The position numbers were made by a program, and so were the translations under genes. Positions 34,190 to 43,748 of a DNA stretch of 64,000 bases are shown piece by piece (within the stretch, counting starts at the first letter, position 1; each line of letters starts with the position of its first letter). The notes under the pieces were generated by a model, which saw only the letters and a program-made list of their open reading frames with translations, had not been told where the DNA came from and searched no databases. Origin of the DNA: Bacteroidota bacterium (GTDB taxonomy: Bacteria; Bacteroidota; Bacteroidia; Cytophagales; Spirosomataceae); the NCBI GenBank assembly GCA_020161355.1, contig JAIUOF010000005.1, forward strand, positions 124,001-188,000. The letters are read 5' to 3'.

Positions 34190-35803
34190 TTACTTCCTGA
34201 TAATCTCAAATTCCACCCGGCGGTTTTTAGCCTGACCTTCGGTAGTGGCATTTGAGGCAATCGGGCGGGCTTCCCCAAATCCTACACTTCTTACCCTTTC
34301 CATCGGCAATTTCTTTTTGATGAAATAATCCCTGACGGCATCGGCACGTTGCTGTGAAAGTTTGAGGTTGGCTTCATCTGAGCCTACGTTGTCGGTATGG
34401 CCCTGAATCTCAATTATCATATTTTGGTTACTTTGCATGAGTTCGGCCATTCGGTCCAGCTCAAAAAAGGACTCTGCCTGTAAGGTTGCCCGGCCAAATT
34501 CGAAGAATATATTGTTCATCTGTACTTTCACTCCGGTTTGAATCGGAGCTACCACCAAATCCTCATTTTTGATTTCCTTGTAAGCACCCTGAATCGTGAG
34601 GTCAATATTTTTTGAAACAGGGATAAAATCTTTAGCCTCAGCTCTGATGGCATATCTGTTGCCATAGGGTAAAACTATTTTGTATTCACCCGTGGCCGGA
34701 TTGGAATACGCAACGCCCAGCTCTTCGCCATCTTCCAGATTTTCATATACAATTTTGGCATCAACAGGTCTGCCTGTCTTCTGGTCTTTAACCACTCCTG
34801 AAAGCATTACAATAGGGGTAGGAGTATTGGGGGCATTCTCTGTTTTTTCTGTTTTTGTATTGTTGGCATTATTGGTCGATGATGCCAAGGCGGCATCCTG
34901 ACTGGTACTTGCCACCTCTTCTCTTAGTTTTATTCTGAAAAGATCAGATTTGCCAAGTGATTTGTTTTTGCTGGAAAAATAAGCGTATTCCCCTGAGGCA
35001 TCAATCGAATAGTAGAGCTCGTCTTCCTTCGAATTGGTGGCGGGCCCAAGATTCACAGGTTTGGTCCAACTTTCCCATCCTTTTCCACGTCTTTTGGTGT
35101 ACCAAATATCGAATCCACCTTCTCCGCCTTTCCGGTTGGAGGCGAAATACAAGGTATTGTTGTCAGCTGCTAAAAATGGGGTAGTTTCGCTGGCAGAAGT
35201 GTTGAGGTCGGGCCCCAGGCTTTCGGGTTTTGACCATTTTCCGGCTTTGTCGAGCAAACAATAATACAGGTCATCTTCTTCACTGTTTTTTTTCTCCGAA
35301 AATGAAAGCAAAAGCACTTTACCACTATTGCTCAGGAAAGCCATAAGGAACTGCCCCTTACACATGGCATCGAGTTTAGGAATATCCAGTTTGTCAGGCT
35401 GCCCCCAGTTTGCCCCTTTTTTTTTGCAAACCGATATTCCAACTTCATTTTCTTTTCTGCCGTTTTTATAAACCCCTCTGATCAGAGCGGTATTTCCATC
35501 AGGTGAGATGCTAAACAATGAATTGTAGCGGTCCTTATTGATGGAGTTATTCATTTTTCTGGCTACCATCCAGCGATTATCTTTGGTGTAATCAGAAAAC
35601 CACACGTCAGTGGAGCCCTCTTTTCCGTAGTTATTGGAAGGATGCGAGCTACGTTCAAAATACAGGGTTTTACCATCAGGAGCCACCATGGGGTGCAGTT
35701 CACTGTATTCGGTATTAAATGCCGAGCCCAGGGTTTCGGCTTTTTGAGCAATTCCCTGATTCAAAACAAAAAACAAAAAACCAAATACAAAATAGTGCTT
35801 CAT
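34190..35803 (-). CDS. PD40-repeat / OmpA-family peptidoglycan-binding protein
   Basis: 537 aa, exported (signal 1-19). Residues about 25-290 are beta-propeller PD40 repeats (MVAPDGKTLYFERS, LYFASNRKGGEGGFDIWYTK). About 330-405 is a CarboxypepD-like beta domain (SGVVKDQKTGRPVDAKIVYE). The C-terminal OmpA domain has IEIQGHTDNVGSDEANLKLS and the Asp and Arg that hold diaminopimelate. It anchors to the cell wall, probably as an envelope structural or gliding-associated protein. Confidence 0.92.
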   Translation of the reverse strand: MKHYFVFGFLFFVLNQGIAQKAETLGSAFNTEYSELHPMVAPDGKTLYFERSSHPSNNYGKEGSTDVWFSDYTKDNRWMVARKMNNSINKDRYNSLFSISPDGNTALIRGVYKNGRKENEVGISVCKKKGANWGQPDKLDIPKLDAMCKGQFLMAFLSNSGKVLLLSFSEKKNSEEDDLYYCLLDKAGKWSKPESLGPDLNTSASETTPFLAADNNTLYFASNRKGGEGGFDIWYTKRRGKGWESWTKPVNLGPATNSKEDELYYSIDASGEYAYFSSKNKSLGKSDLFRIKLREEVASTSQDAALASSTNNANNTKTEKTENAPNTPTPIVMLSGVVKDQKTGRPVDAKIVYENLEDGEELGVAYSNPATGEYKIVLPYGNRYAIRAEAKDFIPVSKNIDLTIQGAYKEIKNEDLVVAPIQTGVKVQMNNIFFEFGRATLQAESFFELDRMAELMQSNQNMIIEIQGHTDNVGSDEANLKLSQQRADAVRDYFIKKKLPMERVRSVGFGEARPIASNATTEGQAKNRRVEFEIIRK

Positions 35804-35875
35804 GTCGGATGGTTAAATTTTTCTATTTAAAGTAAAATTATGATTATCTAACGGAATTTTCCCGGAAAAATTGAA

Positions 35876-36895
35876 TCAATAACTTTTCACGGTTTCAATA
35901 AAACATTTGACCTTTTCGGGATCAGTGTCGGGATAAACTCCATGACCAAGATTGGCGATATATTTTTGTGTACCAAAAGCCTTTATCATTTCACGGGTTT
36001 GTTTTTCTATCTCCCCAAATGACGCATAAAGCACGCATGGGTCAAGATTACCCTGCAGGGTTTTATTGGGAATTAATTTTCTTGATTCCTCAATATCCAT
36101 GTTCCAATCTAGTCCCACTGTATTGCATGCGGTCTTTCCGATTTCTTCTCTTGCAAAAAATGCACCTTTGGCAAAAACCGTCACCGGAGCTTCATTTATG
36201 GCATCACAGATTTGGCTGATGTAGGGCAAAGAGAACTCCCGGTATTGCTGGGGCGACAAAATACCCGCCCAGCTATCGAAGATCTGGACGAGGTCTGCTC
36301 CATGGAGTATCTGGGTTTTAAGATAGGTAATAGTGGTATCAGTTATTTTTTGTAGCAAAGAATGAGAAAGTTCCGGGTCAGTGAACATCATTTTTTTTGC
36401 TTTTGAAAAAGTCTTGGAGCCTTTTCCTTCAACCATATAACAAAATATTGTGAAAGGAGCACCCGCAAAACCAATCAAGGGTACCCGTCCGCTGAGCTCT
36501 TTTTTAACAATATCCAATGCATCAAAAACATACCCCAGGTTATCAATAGCCGAAGTAGTGTTTAATCCCTTTAGATCATCATGAGATTGGATAGTAGTCG
36601 GAAAATTTGGACCTTTTGCTTCAATCATCTCATAGGGCAGCCCCATAGCTTCGGGTACTACCAGAATATCAGAAAAAATTATGGCGGCATCAACTCCCAG
36701 AATATCAACAGGTTGAATCGTGACTTCTGCTGCCATTTCGGGTGTAGTGGCCAGTTTAATAAAGCTTCCAGCCGCTTCTCTTACTTTTCTGTATTCGGGC
36801 AATATTCTTCCTGCCTGACGCATCATCCACACGGGCACCCGCTCTACCTCCTGCCCTTTGGCAGCTCTGATTATTAGATCATTTTTTAATTCCAT
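35876..36895 (-). CDS. hemE: Uroporphyrinogen decarboxylase
   Basis: 339 aa. Converts uroporphyrinogen III to coproporphyrinogen III in haem synthesis. The signature [19 protein letters not shown] opens the protein (catalytic Arg residues), and [19 protein letters not shown] is the second block; [10 protein letters not shown] closes it. Complete length. Preceded by a strong hairpin at 36916-36943. Confidence 0.96.
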   Translation of the reverse strand: MELKNDLIIRAAKGQEVERVPVWMMRQAGRILPEYRKVREAAGSFIKLATTPEMAAEVTIQPVDILGVDAAIIFSDILVVPEAMGLPYEMIEAKGPNFPTTIQSHDDLKGLNTTSAIDNLGYVFDALDIVKKELSGRVPLIGFAGAPFTIFCYMVEGKGSKTFSKAKKMMFTDPELSHSLLQKITDTTITYLKTQILHGADLVQIFDSWAGILSPQQYREFSLPYISQICDAINEAPVTVFAKGAFFAREEIGKTACNTVGLDWNMDIEESRKLIPNKTLQGNLDPCVLYASFGEIEKQTREMIKAFGTQKYIANLGHGVYPDTDPEKVKCFIETVKSY

Positions 36896-36915
36896 GATGC
36901 AAAATTACAAACGAA

Positions 36916-36943
36916 AGTCCCGGCCAAAACCATGACCGGGACT
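36916..36943. repeat. Hairpin just upstream of hemE
   Basis: AGTCCCGG...CCGGGACT, a perfect 8-bp stem with a 12-base loop, 20 bases before the hemE ATG. No long T run follows on the minus strand, so it is either a leader hairpin or a second weak terminator for the thioredoxin gene. Confidence 0.45.
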
Positions 36944-36970
36944 AAATATGAATATTTTTTGTGATAATCT

Positions 36971-37007
36971 TTTAAAAAAATACCAGGAGACCGGATTTAA
37001 GGTCTCC
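36971..37007 (-). terminator. Terminator of the thioredoxin-family gene
   Basis: GGAGACC...GGTCTCC (36986-37007), with an A run on the plus strand at 36972-36980 that gives a U run in the minus-strand RNA. Confidence 0.7.
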
Positions 37008-37030
37008 AAAAAAGTGAAAATCAGACTTGT

Positions 37031-37513
37031 TTATTTATTAGAAGCCAGACCTTCTTTACCTGAGACCGGATAATAATTGTATTTGGTCTGAATTTTTTCT
37101 AACTCTTTTTGAAGATAATTTGCAGGATAAAATCCTTTGTATTTACCTACAGACCCTTCTTTTGGATCAAATACTAAAATGGTTGGGAATACATCAACGG
37201 CAAAACGATCAACGATTTCCATACCATCAAAGGTATCAATGTCAACTTTGTAAATGATGTAGTTTTGAGCGATATAATTTCCCAGCTGCTTGTCAGAGAA
37301 AGTTTCGCGGTCGAGTTTTTGACAAGGGCCACACCAGCTAGCCCAGAAATCAAGGATAACCATTTTTTTCTGTTTTTTGGCCTCTCTGATGAGGTTGTCA
37401 TAAGATCCGGAGTAAAACTCTGTTCCTCCATTTGATTTTACTTTATCTGATTTAAACGAGGAAATACCTGTTACCAGAAAAGCTGAAATTAAGAAAGCTA
37501 CGATCGTTTTCAT
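37031..37513 (-). CDS. Exported thioredoxin-family protein
   Basis: 160 aa. Signal peptide about 1-20. Active site Trp60-Cys61-Gly-Pro-Cys64 in DFWASWCGPCQKLDRE, with the cis-Pro region VFPTILVFDP. Periplasmic thioredoxin-like protein for disulfide reduction or cytochrome maturation. A single gene with its own terminator. Confidence 0.9.
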   Translation of the reverse strand: MKTIVAFLISAFLVTGISSFKSDKVKSNGGTEFYSGSYDNLIREAKKQKKMVILDFWASWCGPCQKLDRETFSDKQLGNYIAQNYIIYKVDIDTFDGMEIVDRFAVDVFPTILVFDPKEGSVGKYKGFYPANYLQKELEKIQTKYNYYPVSGKEGLASNK

Positions 37514-37640
37514 TAGGAAATATTTAATGCTTTTAAGTGAGTGGTTTCAAATACCTTGCCAGTATTTTTTTCAAAAGTAATTAAAATTTGAATAATACAA
37601 ATTTATTAACGATTAAATTGTTGATTTTATGATATATATC

Positions 37641-37678
37641 AAAAAAAATATCCGGACTTTCTTGAAAAAATCCGGATA
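37641..37678 (-). terminator. Terminator of ilvE
   Basis: TATCCGGA...TCCGGATA, a perfect 8-bp stem, with an eight-A run on the plus strand (37641-37648) that gives the U run of the minus-strand transcript. Confidence 0.75.
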
Positions 37679-37701
37679 CCCCGATTGATGAAATATGATA
37701 A

Positions 37702-38769
37702 TTATACTTTCCAAACCCAGTCAAATGTATCAGCTTCCTGGCCTGTTCTGATGGCGTTGAGTTTATTTTTTAATCTACTTGAAAGCGAATTTTCGGTGAT
37801 GGCCGGCAAATCAAAATCAGTACCCTCAAAACCAATTGCAGCAAATGGAGATACCACAACAGCTGTACCTGCTCCAAATACTTCAGTGACTTCGCCCGAT
37901 TTTATTCCTTCTATTATTTCTTCAACTGACACTTTTCTCTCTTCAACCTCAACACCCATACTTTTAGCAAGCTGAATCAGGGTGTCGCGGGTGATACCTT
38001 TCAAAATGGTGCTGCTCACAGCTGGTGTAAGCAATTTGCCATTTTTTACAAACATCACATTCATAGTACCTGACTCCTCGAAATATTTGTGCTCGATGGC
38101 GTCAGTCCAAAGTAGCTGGGTATAGCCTTGCTGGGCGGCAAGTTTGGCGGGATACAATGATGCCGCATAGTTTCCGGCACATTTGGCATATCCTACTCCA
38201 CCCGGAGCAGCTCTTATAAACTCAGTTTCAACTTTTACTTTCGGAGGCGTACTGTAGTATTTACCTGCAGGGCTCATGATTATCATGAACCTGTAATTGA
38301 GTGATGCTCTTACACCCAGATATTCATCACTTGAAAACATGAATGGTCTCAAATACAGGGAGTTGTCTTCACCTTTTGGAACCCATGCTGCATCTATTCT
38401 CAGGAGTTCTTCCAATCCACCAATAAATATCTCTTCAGGCACGGTAGTCATACACATACGCTCAGCCGAAATGTTGAAACGTTTGAAGTTTTCCAAAGGT
38501 CTGAACATCAAAACCTCATCCTGATTGTTTTTGAAGGCTTTCATTCCTTCAAAAATTGACTGCCCATAGTGTAAAGAGGATAGGGCAGGGTTAAAAGCCA
38601 CATCGCCAAAAGGTATGATTTCAGGAGTCTGCCATTCGCCATTGACACAATCAGCCACCAGCATATGATCGGTAAAAAGTGTACCAAAGACGATGTTTTC
38701 AGGGTCTAGTTGGTTAATTCTACTTTTCTCAGTTAGTCTTACATTGATGTTAATTGTATCTGTTGCCAT
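37702..38769 (-). CDS. ilvE: Branched-chain amino acid aminotransferase
   Basis: 355 aa, fold type IV. PLP Lys196 in GGVGYAKCAGNYAASLYPAK. Other blocks: FEGMKAFK, LYLRPFMFSSDEYLGV, and EESGTMNVMFV. Last step of leucine, isoleucine and valine synthesis, or first step of breakdown. Length and motifs match the BCAT group of eukaryotes and Bacteroidota. Confidence 0.95.
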   Translation of the reverse strand: MATDTININVRLTEKSRINQLDPENIVFGTLFTDHMLVADCVNGEWQTPEIIPFGDVAFNPALSSLHYGQSIFEGMKAFKNNQDEVLMFRPLENFKRFNISAERMCMTTVPEEIFIGGLEELLRIDAAWVPKGEDNSLYLRPFMFSSDEYLGVRASLNYRFMIIMSPAGKYYSTPPKVKVETEFIRAAPGGVGYAKCAGNYAASLYPAKLAAQQGYTQLLWTDAIEHKYFEESGTMNVMFVKNGKLLTPAVSSTILKGITRDTLIQLAKSMGVEVEERKVSVEEIIEGIKSGEVTEVFGAGTAVVVSPFAAIGFEGTDFDLPAITENSLSSRLKNKLNAIRTGQEADTFDWVWKV

Positions 38770-38906
38770 ATTTGAAAATTATTTTGGAATGCAATTTATT
38801 TATTTTTTTTGAAAAAAATAGTTGTCAAGACAATTAATTTAAAAAATAAGTTACTGCTAATGAGAATTTGGTGAAAATTATTAAGGTTCTCAAAATAAAA
38901 TAAACA

Positions 38907-38937
38907 GAAAATGCCTGCATCAGATACAGGCATTTTC
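38907..38937 (-). terminator. Terminator of the S41 protease gene
   Basis: GAAAATGCCTG, 9-base loop, CAGGCATTTTC: a perfect 11-bp stem with T-rich ends in both directions. Confidence 0.75.
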
Positions 38938-38962
38938 AGAGATTTTAATGTTTTTAAGCTGG

Positions 38963-40396
38963 TTATTGACCCGGAAATTTATCAATAAACATATCTTTTA
39001 ATTCATATTTTCTGGTATCAAGCAAAGCCGCTTTATTGAGCACATTGAAGTCTTTGGTAGTTGCTACTCTTGCTTTTGAAGTACCCAATGTTACTGGTTG
39101 TCCAGTAATATTTTCAATGGCGACTTTAAGAAGGGTTTCAGTTGGGTCACCAAACGGCTTGAATGGCATCACATTGTCAGTGACTTTATAGGTAGGAATA
39201 AAGCCATCTTTTGTGCCATAGTTTGACTCTCCAATAGCATTAACCGTTCTCAAAACTATAGGTTGCATTCCGTATTTCCACCTTTTTTTGTCGTCTGAAA
39301 GCGTGATAGATCCCACATTTTTTCCATATGTATGATCTCCAATCAAAATAACATCCATAAAAGGTTTGAGGTTATTGATTACCAGTTCACTTGCAGAAGC
39401 TGTACCCTGCGAGGTTAAAATATAAACCCTGTTGAGTGTTCCCAGATTGTTGGCCTCATTCCGCCAGTTTGAATCAAACACATTGGCACCATATTGATTT
39501 TTAAATGCCGTGGTTAGCCCTGAATTCCACTCCTGACGGCTCATGAGGGTGTTGGGTTTGAGATTTTTTACAATCAAAGAACTCAATATTTCTGAAGACG
39601 AGATATATCCGCCACCATTGTATCTGAGGTCAAGTACCAGTTCATTTACACCTTTGGCTTTAAAGTCAGCGAATACTTTTCGCATGGCATCATCAAATGA
39701 AGAAAGGAATTGCAGGTACACCAAATAACCAATTTTCTTATTTCCGTATTCAAGAACGGTGCTGTACTGAATGGGGTCAGTTTGTAGCTCTACTTTACTA
39801 ACTTTAACAGTTTTTGAAGTGCTGACTACCTCATTGTTTACCATTTCACCCAGGGTTAAATCCAAAGTTTCGGCACCCAGTGCGGTAGAATAATTGTCTT
39901 TGGTGAGGGTTTTTCCATCAACTTTTGTTATGAAGTCGCCTCTTTTTATGCCAGCATTAGCTGCGGGTGAACCTTTCAAAGTGTAGGATACTGAAAAAGC
40001 CACATTAGTTTCTGCTTTATCAGCAAAAATGGGTACATATCTTATTCCTAAAACTTTATTCACACCCTGCAGTGAGGCAGTAAGAGCATCAACATCTTCT
40101 TCAATCCATGAAAACCTGTCCAATTCGCCAGGTTTAACTAAAATCGACTCAAAATAATCCATGGGATCCAACTTGTTATCAGTGGTGGCTTTAGTTTTCA
40201 TCTGACTTTCCCACAGATAGTAAGTTTTCATTTCATCATAAATCCAACTATTGGCATTGGCATTAGGATTGACAGTTGTCGAGGTATTATCTGTTGCAGC
40301 CGGGTTGACTTCTGTAAGTTTTTTGCAGGAAACTCCCAAAATAGCCACGGTAATCAAGCTCAAGGCTGCCCATTTTTTAAAAATCATATCTTTCAA
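38963..40396 (-). CDS. S41-family C-terminal processing-like peptidase, lipoprotein
   Basis: 477 aa. Lipobox LGVSC near residue 24. A PDZ domain spans about 120-200 (GSPAANAGIKRGDFITKVDG). Catalytic serine is in TSQGTASASELV and the Lys in HTYGKNVGS, as in CtpA/Tsp proteases. Likely acts on periplasmic proteins. The N-terminal 90 residues have no named domain. Confidence 0.9.
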   Translation of the reverse strand: MKDMIFKKWAALSLITVAILGVSCKKLTEVNPAATDNTSTTVNPNANANSWIYDEMKTYYLWESQMKTKATTDNKLDPMDYFESILVKPGELDRFSWIEEDVDALTASLQGVNKVLGIRYVPIFADKAETNVAFSVSYTLKGSPAANAGIKRGDFITKVDGKTLTKDNYSTALGAETLDLTLGEMVNNEVVSTSKTVKVSKVELQTDPIQYSTVLEYGNKKIGYLVYLQFLSSFDDAMRKVFADFKAKGVNELVLDLRYNGGGYISSSEILSSLIVKNLKPNTLMSRQEWNSGLTTAFKNQYGANVFDSNWRNEANNLGTLNRVYILTSQGTASASELVINNLKPFMDVILIGDHTYGKNVGSITLSDDKKRWKYGMQPIVLRTVNAIGESNYGTKDGFIPTYKVTDNVMPFKPFGDPTETLLKVAIENITGQPVTLGTSKARVATTKDFNVLNKAALLDTRKYELKDMFIDKFPGQ

Positions 40397-40550
40397 AATA
40401 ATTGGTTTTTATATTTCAATACGTAAATTAATGCAAAAAAGTTGTGAATATTGTTTCCTGAATGTCAAAAACTGATTTTAAGGAAGGAATTCTAATGGTG
40501 GTGTGTTTTTAAAAATTAGCAATTGCTCAATTTTCATTTTTTAAAATGAT

Positions 40551-40558
40551 TATTTTTG
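40551..40558 (+). promoter_or_regulatory. -7 box upstream of menD
   Basis: TATTTTTG fits TAnnTTTG, 21 bases before the menD ATG. Confidence 0.4.
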
Positions 40559-40579
40559 TAAAAATATCCTGAAAGATTA

Positions 40580-42289
40580 ATGCCATTATTAGAGCCAGTT
40601 TTTCGTATTTCTGAAATTTGTTCGCTCAAAGGAATTGAAGATGTAATAATATGTCCGGGTTCAAGGAGTGCAGCAATTACGTTGGCTTTTAATCGCAATC
40701 CTGAAATCAGAACGAAGGTGATTGCTGACGAACGCTCAGCAGCATTTTATGGCCTGGGTATGGCCCTGGAAACGGGAAAAACTGTAGCTTTGGTTTGTAC
40801 TTCAGGTTCGGCCGCGTTAAATTTTGCTCCTGCGGTATCTGAGGCTTTTTTCCAGGAGATTCCTATGCTGGTCCTAACAGCAGACCGCCCGCCTGAGTGG
40901 ATTCATCAATACGATGGACAGACGATTTTTCAGAAAGATATTTATGGAAAACATGTAAAAAAAGCATTTGAATTGCCGGTTGACTACAGTCATCCTGATG
41001 CCCGTTGGCAGATCGAAAGGATTTTTAACGAGGCTATTGACCTTTCACAGGCTGCACCAAAAGGACCGGTGCATATCAATGTGCCCATCAGAGAACCGTT
41101 TTATCCGGAAGATTATGAAGAATATGAATTTGGCTCGAATAAAAAGCATATCAGAAGGGTAGCTCACCAGGCGATTATAAACCCGGAAGACTGGGCAGAT
41201 CTTTTAGAGATTTGGAGAAATGCTGACGGGATAATGGTGGCAGTTGGGCAAAATTCCCAGGATTTAGAGGAGGAACTTTCAGAACTGAGTGAGGGTCAAA
41301 ATGTGGTAGTTGTGGCAGATGTAATTGCCAACATTCAGGTACCGGAGGTTATCAGATGTCATGATTTATTCTTACCAAAAATATCGGAACCGACCTTTAA
41401 TCCCGATTTACTTTTGACATTCGGAAAATCATTTATTTCAAAATCGCTCAAACAGTTTTTAAGGAAACATAAACCTAAATATCATTTTCATATTCAGGAA
41501 AATCCCGAACTTATTGATCCGTTGCAGAGCATGACGCATAAGATTGAGGTGAATGCAAAGTATTTTTTAAAAGAGGTGGCAGAGACGCTTGATTTCGAAA
41601 AATTTAAAGAAGGAGAGGAAGATACCGAAGAAAGCGATTTTAAACTAAATTGGCAAAATGCTGAACTCTCTGCCAGAAAATATATCCACAGGAGTGTATT
41701 TGTGGAAGATTTTGCCGAAATTCAAGCAACTGCCATGATTTTTGATGCTTTGCCTGAGTATTCGGGATTACATTTGGGCAATAGCATGCCGGTGAGATAT
41801 GCCAATTATTTGTCGGTTTTGTTGGATAAAAATCAAAAAGTCAGCTGTAACCGTGGCACCAGCGGAATTGATGGTATTGTGAGTACTGCTTTGGGTCAAG
41901 CCGCTAAGTATGAGGGTATATACACCTGCATTTTAGGCGATGTGTCATTTTTCTATGACAGTAATGCTCTTTATATCAATGGTTTGTCTGCTAATTTCAG
42001 GTGTGTGGTTATCAATAATGGAGGAGGCAATATATTCAGATTAATTGACGGACCATCGAAACAACCCGAGCTGGAAGAATTTTTTGTGACCAGTCAAAAA
42101 AGAAATGCCGGCTCAATTTGTGCTGAGACCGGCATCAAATATTTTAGGGCGTCAAATCAACTCGAACTTTCGGAAATACTCAAAGTGTTTTTTGAAAAAA
42201 GCGACACTCCAAAGCTCCTGGAAGTATTTACTGATGGCGAAACTGACGCCACAATATTTAAATCTTTTAAGTCGGAGTTTACTTTGTGA
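40580..42289 (+). CDS. menD: SEPHCHC synthase of menaquinone synthesis
   Basis: 569 aa, three-domain ThDP enzyme joining isochorismate and 2-oxoglutarate. The N-terminal PYR domain has DVIICPGSRSAAITLAFN and ERSAAFYGLGMA (catalytic Glu near). The C-terminal PP domain has CNRGTSGIDGIVSTALG and GDVSFFYDSNAL...NNGGGN for ThDP-Mg. Full length. Menaquinone supplies the acceptor for the SQR in this window. The 3' end overlaps the convergent LolA-like gene by 11 bases. Confidence 0.94.
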   Translation: MPLLEPVFRISEICSLKGIEDVIICPGSRSAAITLAFNRNPEIRTKVIADERSAAFYGLGMALETGKTVALVCTSGSAALNFAPAVSEAFFQEIPMLVLTADRPPEWIHQYDGQTIFQKDIYGKHVKKAFELPVDYSHPDARWQIERIFNEAIDLSQAAPKGPVHINVPIREPFYPEDYEEYEFGSNKKHIRRVAHQAIINPEDWADLLEIWRNADGIMVAVGQNSQDLEEELSELSEGQNVVVVADVIANIQVPEVIRCHDLFLPKISEPTFNPDLLLTFGKSFISKSLKQFLRKHKPKYHFHIQENPELIDPLQSMTHKIEVNAKYFLKEVAETLDFEKFKEGEEDTEESDFKLNWQNAELSARKYIHRSVFVEDFAEIQATAMIFDALPEYSGLHLGNSMPVRYANYLSVLLDKNQKVSCNRGTSGIDGIVSTALGQAAKYEGIYTCILGDVSFFYDSNALYINGLSANFRCVVINNGGGNIFRLIDGPSKQPELEEFFVTSQKRNAGSICAETGIKYFRASNQLELSEILKVFFEKSDTPKLLEVFTDGETDATIFKSFKSEFTL

Positions 42290-42995
42290 ATGAAACTCCC
42301 AGCGTAGGATTTTCCAGCTTTAAGGTGGTCAGCACCTGTGTTTTCTTTTTGTCTTTGGTATTGATATATGATGCTTCTGATACATATTTTAAGCCTGTTA
42401 CCGTATTGTATTTCAGAATATCATAGGTATTGGTGATTCCGGCTTCTGTTGTAATTTCTCTCTTGAGTAAGCCGGTAGTTTTGTCAAAAAAGTACTCCCT
42501 TTTGATGCCTTCTTTTTCCAAAACCAATCCACTACATGCCACTCCGTCAAGGGTGGTGGTGCTCACGTTTCCAGAGGTTTTGTAACCTTTCTTTTCAAAG
42601 TCAATAAAAGGCCAGATGCCATCAGTGATTTCTTGTTTCAGATCTTCTTTCTCTTTGGCATTGAGGTCTTTAACTGAGTAGGTAGGGGCTTTGTCGCGGC
42701 TACCCATGGGTATTTTGATCCAGCCGGCGGCGTCATTCAGGATATAATAAAAGTCACGGTCCATGATAGACTTAACTTTCGAAAACTTATTTTCTGATTC
42801 TACCACAGTCACCACTTCTGTGAAATCGGTGGCAGCATTGGCGGTGTATGACCTTTTTAACTGGTAGGCATTGATATTGTATTTTTCTTTCCCACCTGTG
42901 GCTTCGATATAGTTATTAATGATTTCCTGGGGAGTTTGGGCAATAGCCGCTTTTGCTAACAATAGACTGATGAAGAATAATATTTTCTTTTTCAT
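42279..42995 (-). CDS. LolA-like exported protein
   Basis: 238 aa with a signal peptide (about 1-19). The phrase IINNYIEATGGKEKYNI and the regular antiparallel strand pattern (FYYILNDAAGWIKIP, REYFFDKTTGLLKREIT) match the outer-membrane lipoprotein-sorting LolA/LolB-like superfamily common in Bacteroidota. It likely binds lipid or lipoprotein in the periplasm. Function beyond the fold is not shown. Confidence 0.82.
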   Translation of the reverse strand: MKKKILFFISLLLAKAAIAQTPQEIINNYIEATGGKEKYNINAYQLKRSYTANAATDFTEVVTVVESENKFSKVKSIMDRDFYYILNDAAGWIKIPMGSRDKAPTYSVKDLNAKEKEDLKQEITDGIWPFIDFEKKGYKTSGNVSTTTLDGVACSGLVLEKEGIKREYFFDKTTGLLKREITTEAGITNTYDILKYNTVTGLKYVSEASYINTKDKKKTQVLTTLKLENPTLGVSFTK

Positions 42996-43170
42996 TTTTA
43001 TAAAATCTTTTCAGATAAATTTTTAGTAAAAAAACAAAAACATATACGAAAACCGTAACAAACTTGGAATTTTAACGTAGCGTTAACCAAAAAATTGAAC
43101 CGGAATAATTTGATTTTGAAAAAAGTTTACTAAATTCGGATGTTAAACCTCTTCAAAACTATACCTTACC

Positions 43171-43710
43171 ATGAAAAAAATCATTATTGCCGCCCTTGTC
43201 GGCGGAATTATCCTCTTTATTTGGCAGTTTATTTCCTGGACTATCAGCGGTCTTCATAACAACATGCAGAAATATTCTCCGAAGCAGGACGAAATCCTCA
43301 AATATCTGGGTGACAACCTGGAAGAAGGCTTTTATTATATGCCAACTGTACCAGAAGGCACTTCAATGGAGGAGGGGGCTAAGTTAATGGAAAGTAGCAT
43401 GGGAAAGCCATGGGCTCAGGTTTATTACCATAAGTCAATGGATGCCAATATGAATGTAAATATGGCCAGGGGACTTGTTGTAGATATTTTGGCAGTTTTA
43501 CTTCTTTCATGGATGTTGCTGAAAATGGGTAATGCTAGTATGCAAACTATTATTTTGACTACACTTGCAGTGGGTTTTATTGGGTACTTGACTGATGTAT
43601 ATACCAAGTCTATTTGGTTTGAGACCAAAACCCTTGCAGACCTTATCGATGTAATAGTCGGATGGGGAGTGGTAGGTGTTTGGCTGGGTTGGTGGCTGCG
43701 AAGAAAATAA
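43171..43710 (+). CDS. Membrane protein of unknown function
   Basis: 179 aa. TM helix 1 about 4-28, an extracytoplasmic part of about 65 residues, then TM helices near 98-118, 123-143 and 158-176 ending WWLRRK. No recognised family signature. Ends at an intrinsic terminator. Confidence 0.72.
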   Translation: MKKIIIAALVGGIILFIWQFISWTISGLHNNMQKYSPKQDEILKYLGDNLEEGFYYMPTVPEGTSMEEGAKLMESSMGKPWAQVYYHKSMDANMNVNMARGLVVDILAVLLLSWMLLKMGNASMQTIILTTLAVGFIGYLTDVYTKSIWFETKTLADLIDVIVGWGVVGVWLGWWLRRK

Positions 43711-43726
43711 GCTTAAAGAATATTTT

Positions 43727-43748
43727 AGCCGGCAATAGCCGGCTTTTT
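43727..43748 (+). terminator. Intrinsic terminator
   Basis: AGCCGGC, loop AATA, GCCGGCT, then seven T. It serves the plus-strand gene; the T run runs up to the stop codon of the convergent gene. Confidence 0.8.

Noticed and set aside
37630..37641. TGATATATATCA palindrome after ilvE
   Set aside because: Low-complexity AT palindrome in a terminator tail; no second copy to support a regulatory role.
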